Origin: Phoronis ovalis
Lineage: Eukaryota > Phoronida > Phoronidae
Reading direction: 5' to 3'
Assembly: GCA_028565635.1 (NCBI GenBank)
Contig: JAOXYB010069235.1
Span: 1-10,008 of the forward strand
DNA: 10,008 nt
Both the position numbers and the translations under genes were made by a program. The notes beneath the pieces are model-generated. The model was not told the origin of the DNA, did not search any database, and saw only the letters and a list, made by a program, of their open reading frames with translations. Below are positions 8,033 through 10,008 of the stretch, one piece after another; position 1 is the first letter of the stretch; every line of letters starts with the position of its first letter.

Positions 8033-9327
8033 ACAGTCAGCTACACTAAGACATCTCACAAAATACAGGTACAGGAAAATATCATACAGCCAATCATATT
8101 TATGCAAGTCATTCTCTGCATCGTTGGGTTCCTCCAACAGCCAATCAGAGATGACCAAGTGTCTGAAAGATTTGTCATAATCAAGAACAGTGCAAAATTC
8201 ACAGTTGCTGTTCGAAATGTTTAATATCGCGGATAACAAATCGACAGATGGAATTGGGAATTAATCATAACAGTGAGGAACAGGATAATTTAATTTCTAG
8301 GAGCAATTTTCAAGTCTAACCACAATTGATTCCATACCATATTAGGAATAAATAATTATGCATCATAAGTATATACTAAAATGTATAACACTGACATTTT
8401 TCCCCCCGAAAGAATTACTAAACACAATTTCTGCATTCTTAATATTAATTTAAATTCAGATATTTGCAGTTAGACCCTTTTTCAAAAGGGGGGTGCGTTT
8501 GTGGTGTTTTGAGAATTACCGATTTGAAAAATATCAGTTCAGTAATCAAAAAAAACGTCTCCATGCTGCCGGAAAAAATTTGACAAGCAAAAATAAAAAC
8601 CTCTCCGTGCTGCCAGAAAAAATTGACAAGCAAAAAAAAGGGGGGGTGCGTTTACTATTTCAAAAGGGGAGTGCGTTAACATTACATTGATGGTACTCCC
8701 ATTTCAAAAGGGGGGTGCGTTAACATTACATAGGTTACTCCCATTTCAAAAGAGGGGTGCGTTCGCACCCAACGCACCCCCCCCATCTGATGAGCATGTA
8801 TTTGTACATGCCATGTACTAAAAATGTCATCAAGAGACAAAAAAAAGGGAAGCAATGATGCGGTCCCAGTTTTATAAAAATATAACTTGATATTCACTGG
8901 AATGCTAATTACTTAAAATCTCATGCTCTCAAATATACTTTCATTGGTGAGACTTGAAAACTGCAACCTGGGTGTGGATGATCATAGGATCTAGGAATTA
9001 TATAAGCTTAAATTTGTTGATAACTATGTGCAATGTGCTACAGTCTTTTTGAAAATATAGAATTCTGTACAGATTACTTTAACACTAAATACAAAAACAC
9101 ACTGCAGAGTTCATATATAATTGTTTGTCACGGATAATCAAACGATATGTAATTTAGATAATTTTAACTGTCTCACTTTATCACAGAAGGCATCCATGAA
9201 ACCTCCAAGAATTGGGTCATCGACTGGTCCATAGATTTTCTTGTGGACCTTAGCCACAATACCATCAACATGGTCCAAGAAGTCGTGAAAAACAACCAAC
9301 CAAAACACACTCCAAAAATAACCATAC
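2830..9327 (-). CDS. Bifunctional CDP-alcohol phosphatidyltransferase-cytidylyltransferase fusion (eight 3' exons; 5' end missing)
   Basis: Eight exons join in phase into 479 residues: 9177-9327, 7565-7719, 6448-6614, 5620-5819, 5143-5357, 4670-4865, 3429-3536 and 2830-3078. Numbering is from the first complete visible codon. Residues 1-177 form a membrane CDP-alcohol phosphatidyltransferase domain. It carries D18-x2-D21-G22-x2-A25-K26, then G41-x3-D45-x3-D49, the metal and CDP-alcohol binding motif of the family, followed by further hydrophobic helices. Residues 178-333 are a polar linker. Residues 334-463 form an HxGH nucleotidyltransferase domain: GCFDLF-HHGH (H345-H348), VIVGVHDT, RGDDMPNF and TQGVSST. 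By family knowledge the second domain would activate a phosphorylated headgroup with CTP and the first would transfer it to a lipid alcohol, probably at the ER or Golgi membrane with both sites cytosolic. The headgroup and acceptor are unknown. The first membrane helix and start codon lie beyond the window. Confidence 0.85.
3079..3428 (-). other. Intron G-H of the fusion gene
   Basis: This 350-bp intron has donor GTAAAC and acceptor TTCCAG on the minus strand, phase 0. A plus-strand open frame at 3185-3448 overlaps it and the next exon; I regard that as chance. Confidence 0.8.
3429..3536 (-). CDS. Fusion enzyme, cytidylyltransferase exon with VIVGVHDT
   Basis: Thirty-six codons, phase 0 at both ends. 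VIVGVHDT (residues 362-369) is the beta-strand and loop after the HxGH helix, as in choline/ethanolamine-phosphate cytidylyltransferases. STEKRMLNIKQYADQ corresponds to the conserved T-x-E-x-R...K-x-VDEV helix. The acceptor is TTGCAG and the donor GTAAAC. Confidence 0.85.
3537..4669 (-). other. Intron F-G of the fusion gene, repeat-bearing
   Basis: This 1133-bp intron contains a candidate inverted-repeat element (4231-4635). About 3640-4230 also has the look of old dispersed repeat (for example the CGGCCGCCA neighbourhood near 3800), but I cannot define its limits. The open frames here (3852-4067, 3998-4189, 4293-4592) have no recognisable domain. Confidence 0.7.
4231..4635. mobile_element. 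Candidate non-autonomous inverted-repeat element (about 405 bp)
   Basis: The left end reads GATCCTGGGGGTCCGACTC (4231-4249). The right end, read on the minus strand, is GACCCGGGGGTGACACTC (4635-4618). These match with one gap and a few mismatches, like degraded terminal inverted repeats, and both are followed within 20 bases by CTGGTA. No transposase frame is present and I found no convincing target-site duplication. The right end lies 34 bp inside the intron from the exon F donor. Confidence 0.4.
4670..4865 (-). CDS. Fusion enzyme, exon carrying the HxGH catalytic motif
   Basis: The exon completes a split arginine codon, then reads 65 codons in phase 0 to a GTACGG donor. It opens with a Ser/Thr-rich, acidic then basic linker end (SSSTTSTGESDSEEERKR). 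From RVDKVYTVGCFDLFHHGH it enters the nucleotidyltransferase fold. HHGH at residues 345-348 is the HxGH signature that contacts the CTP phosphates, and GCFDLF before it matches the G-C-[FY]-D of choline/ethanolamine-phosphate cytidylyltransferases. LLLQRMRAIG is the following helix. Confidence 0.9.
4866..5142 (-). other. Intron E-F of the fusion gene
   Basis: A 277-bp GT-AG intron (donor GTACAG, acceptor TTTAG) in phase 2, splitting an arginine codon AG|A. Nothing else was seen in it. Confidence 0.8.
5143..5357 (-). CDS. Fusion enzyme, interdomain linker exon
   Basis: This exon encodes 71 residues rich in Ser, Asn, Gly, Thr and Lys, with no hydrophobic segment, and lies wholly between the membrane domain and the cytidylyltransferase domain. 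It looks disordered. Acidic EKDADNGTSSDSG is followed by basic LRKRSPTSRTKVK, so phosphorylation sites are plausible but unproven. The acceptor TTTTCAG and phase 0 match the exon D donor; it ends in phase 2 at GTACAG. Recognition rests on splice signals and phase continuity rather than homology. Confidence 0.75.
5358..5619 (-). other. GC-AG intron D-E of the fusion gene
   Basis: This 262-bp intron starts AAG|GCAAGT on the minus strand, the strong consensus form of the minor GC donor class, and ends TTTTCAG. Phase 0 on both sides agrees with the flanking reading frames. If it were retained, translation would add nine residues and stop at 5592-5590. Confidence 0.75.
5620..5819 (-). CDS. Fusion enzyme, last membrane helix and start of linker
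   Basis: The exon completes a split alanine codon (G|CT), then reads 66 codons. GLVGVVCLILSVRLAHASL (residues 159-177) is a hydrophobic helix, the expected last membrane span of the transferase domain. A basic patch RKLDARKKK on its C-terminal side fits a cytosolic face by the positive-inside rule. A polar stretch follows to KKTYPKK. The acceptor is TTTTTAG. The same open frame runs on to 5985, but that is intron. Confidence 0.85.
5820..6447 (-). other. Intron C-D of the fusion gene
   Basis: A 628-bp intron (donor GTAAGA, acceptor TTTTTAG), phase 1. It is AT-rich with no recognisable element. Confidence 0.8.
6448..6614 (-). CDS. Fusion enzyme, transferase-domain exon with GKLKEK loop
   Basis: The exon completes a split alanine (GC|C), then 55 codons, ending one base into the next codon before GTAAGA. 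It opens with a hydrophilic loop rich in His, Lys, Ser and Gln. GKLKEKLESMG (residues 130-140) is in the position of the G-K-x-K cytosolic loop before helix 5 of bacterial-type class I CDP-alcohol phosphatidyltransferases; that comparison is from memory. IACLGLAQGA begins the next hydrophobic stretch. Confidence 0.82.
6615..7564 (-). other. Intron B-C of the fusion gene
   Basis: A 950-bp intron (donor GTGAGT, acceptor TTACAG), phase 2. It holds repeat copy 2 at about 6893-7029 and otherwise nothing I recognise. Confidence 0.8.
6893..7029 (+). repeat. Dispersed repeat, copy 2 (partner at 2254-2372)
   Basis: This is the same-orientation partner of the intergenic copy, inside intron B-C. The best block is ACTGGTGGC with GCATGCAAATA about 12-15 bases later. 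It carries roughly 10 extra bases after TTTTGTGA compared with copy 1. Confidence 0.6.
7565..7719 (-). CDS. Fusion enzyme, membrane helices 3-4 of transferase domain
   Basis: Fifty-one codons in phase 0 plus two bases of a split alanine. VVNITSLWTILMVSNFAFM (residues 51-69) continues the helix after the catalytic aspartates. CTIYLGTCVIIIVYESVIGV (residues 74-93) is a second span, followed by VRVQDYFYA. The arginine shortly after this helix fits the class I transferase layout. The acceptor is GTTTAG and the donor GTGAGT. Confidence 0.85.
8001..8028. repeat. (AT)14 microsatellite
   Basis: Fourteen uninterrupted AT units are flanked by GTACATG and GTATAC. The tract generates the spurious Tyr-Ile repeats in open frames on both strands. 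Confidence 0.97.
8559..8637 (+). repeat. Two 35-bp direct repeats, 44 bp apart
   Basis: Copies at 8559-8593 and 8603-8637 share CTCC[AG]TGCTGCC[AG]GAAAAAATT followed by TGACAAGCAAAAA, with only a few differences. They sit inside the G-rich block. Confidence 0.85.
8754..8780. repeat. Perfect 10-bp inverted repeat with 7-base loop
   Basis: GGGGTGCGTT (8754-8763) is followed by the loop CGCACCC and then AACGCACCCC (8771-8780). It marks where the repeat block changes orientation. Confidence 0.9.
9177..9327 (-). CDS. Fusion enzyme, exon with the CDP-alcohol transferase aspartate motif
   Basis: One base of a split codon then 50 codons. A hydrophobic segment YGYFWSVFWLVVFHDF runs into D18-H-V-D21-G22-I-V-A25-K26, and after a 14-residue spacer G41-G-F-M-D45-A-F-C-D49. 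These are the four aspartates and two glycines that define CDP-alcohol phosphatidyltransferases. Lysine replaces the usual arginine after A25, and the spacer is longer than the common eight or so residues. The donor is GTGAGA in phase 0. The acceptor GAAG|G is weaker than the others, but an in-frame TGA just upstream excludes a longer exon. Confidence 0.85.
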
Positions 9328-10008
9328 CTTCAGAATTATGAGAAACTTGGTTAACAATTTAAAAATATAAGGTTACCAGTCCTTTAAGATAAATTAGAAT
9401 TATTTGTGGTAGTTTCAAAGTATTAGGTAATTTGGCACAGCAAGCAAATATTGTTTCATCTATTTTATTTCCATTACGGAACAATAGGAACCTTTCTAAT
9501 TGCCATTTCCCTTCTAGCTACTAGAGGACGATATGGGCTACATTGCTATTCATAGAATAGTTTATTTTATGCTTACTGTGGTGTGTTGATGCTGCAAAAT
9601 AAGCAATGTGGCAAATAAACCTTCCTAAACGCTCTACAGACGAGGTAGTTCTTTTAGTGTGTTTCGCTCTTTAAACTCTTTAGTATGTGCATGCCAAAAT
9701 GTTGTTTTTTTGCATTTTTTTGTTCTTGTTTAAACATTTCAAACAATATGTAAGTAATTGCATTACTGTTCACCACATATTCAACATTTTTATTGATTCT
9801 AGGCTTAAATATAACAATGAAGACAAGAGCATATAATTTATTTTAATACTTTTTATGCCCATCCACCATAGTGGAATGGGCATATTGTCGTAGTGTAGGC
9901 ATCGTTGTCGTCGTATGTAACACTTTCTTTATCTCGCGATAACAGCTTCAGTTTTTACCCGATCGGTTTCATATTCGGTACAGGGTAAATACAGGTCAAA
10001 GTGCAGGT
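9328..10008 (-). other. Upstream intron of the fusion gene (partial)
   Basis: No segment here reads as the missing first membrane helix of the transferase, so this is taken as intron running off the window. Its right end is occupied by a repeat-like sequence. Confidence 0.6.
9856..10008 (+). repeat. Hairpin-led dispersed repeat, cut by the window edge
   Basis: It starts with TGCCCAT-CCAC-CATA-GTGG-A-ATGGGCA (9856-9882), an 11-bp stem with one bulged base. GTCGTCGT-type sequence and TCTCGCGATAAC follow. The layout resembles a repeat type I associate with many marine invertebrate genomes, but that is recollection rather than a search result. Its end is outside the window. Confidence 0.45.

Larger units (their letters stand above)
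8475..8784. repeat. Nested G-rich repeat block with inverted ends
   Basis: GTGCGTT preceded by a G run occurs five times on the plus strand (8491-8499, 8640-8653, 8666-8676, 8710-8721, 8754-8763). The fullest unit begins ACTCCCATTTCAAAAG and continues GGGGGTGCGTTAACATTACAT (8695-8731). The block closes with the inverted form AACGCACCCCCCCC (8771-8784), so its outer ends are inverted copies of GGGGGGTGCGTT. It may be a non-autonomous element with internal tandem copies. Confidence 0.7.
7720..9176 (-). other. Intron A-B of the fusion gene, with microsatellite and G-rich repeat block
   Basis: This is the largest intron in the window (1457 bp; donor GTGAGA, acceptor GTTTAG, phase 0). It contains the (AT)14 tract and the nested G-rich repeat listed separately. 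The open frames here arise from the microsatellite and repeats. Confidence 0.8.

Noticed and set aside
7934-8239. Open frames on both strands with Tyr-Ile repeats
   Set aside because: They are produced by the (AT)14 microsatellite. They fall in an intron and have no domain.
8682-8897. Minus-strand open frame with repeated THPPFEMGV-type units
   Set aside because: The peptide repeats are translations of the G-rich DNA repeat units and lie in an intron.
1-10008. CRISPR arrays, tRNA or rRNA genes
   Set aside because: No regularly spaced direct repeats with unique spacers and no credible cloverleaf or rRNA core sequence were seen on either strand.

Overview
The window is animal genomic DNA, AT-rich, with spliced protein genes, GT-AG introns and one GC-AG intron. 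Introns of about 260-1460 bp hold diverged repeats. Nothing is prokaryotic: there are no operons, ribosome-binding sites or long open frames. The Derlin-1 tail and the general gene style suggest an invertebrate, probably marine. I cannot name the species.

Layout. Positions 1-1038 hold the 3' end of a plus-strand Derlin-1 gene (ER-associated degradation channel): the last two coding exons, then a 3' UTR with an AATAAA at 1601. Positions 1626-2585 are intergenic and contain one copy of a diverged dispersed repeat. From 2830 up to 9327 a minus-strand gene runs towards Derlin-1, so the two genes are tail to tail. Its eight visible exons have splice phases that join without a break into 479 residues plus a stop. 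The 5' end, including at least the first membrane helix, lies beyond the right edge of the window.

The minus-strand gene is the main find. The first four visible exons encode a membrane CDP-alcohol phosphatidyltransferase domain with a complete aspartate motif. A polar linker exon follows, and the last three exons encode a complete HxGH-type cytidylyltransferase domain resembling the ethanolamine/choline-phosphate enzymes. One polypeptide could therefore make a CDP-linked (or CMP-linked) headgroup and then transfer it to a lipid, combining two steps that the Kennedy pathway assigns to separate proteins. The substrate is not readable from sequence. Ethanolamine, choline, inositol-type alcohols and 2-aminoethylphosphonate (phosphonolipids are common in marine invertebrates) all remain possible.

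The introns of this gene hold an (AT)14 microsatellite, a G-rich nested repeat block with inverted ends, a candidate 405-bp inverted-repeat element close to a splice donor, and a second copy of the repeat found in the intergenic region. At the right edge lies a hairpin-led sequence that looks like the start of another dispersed repeat.
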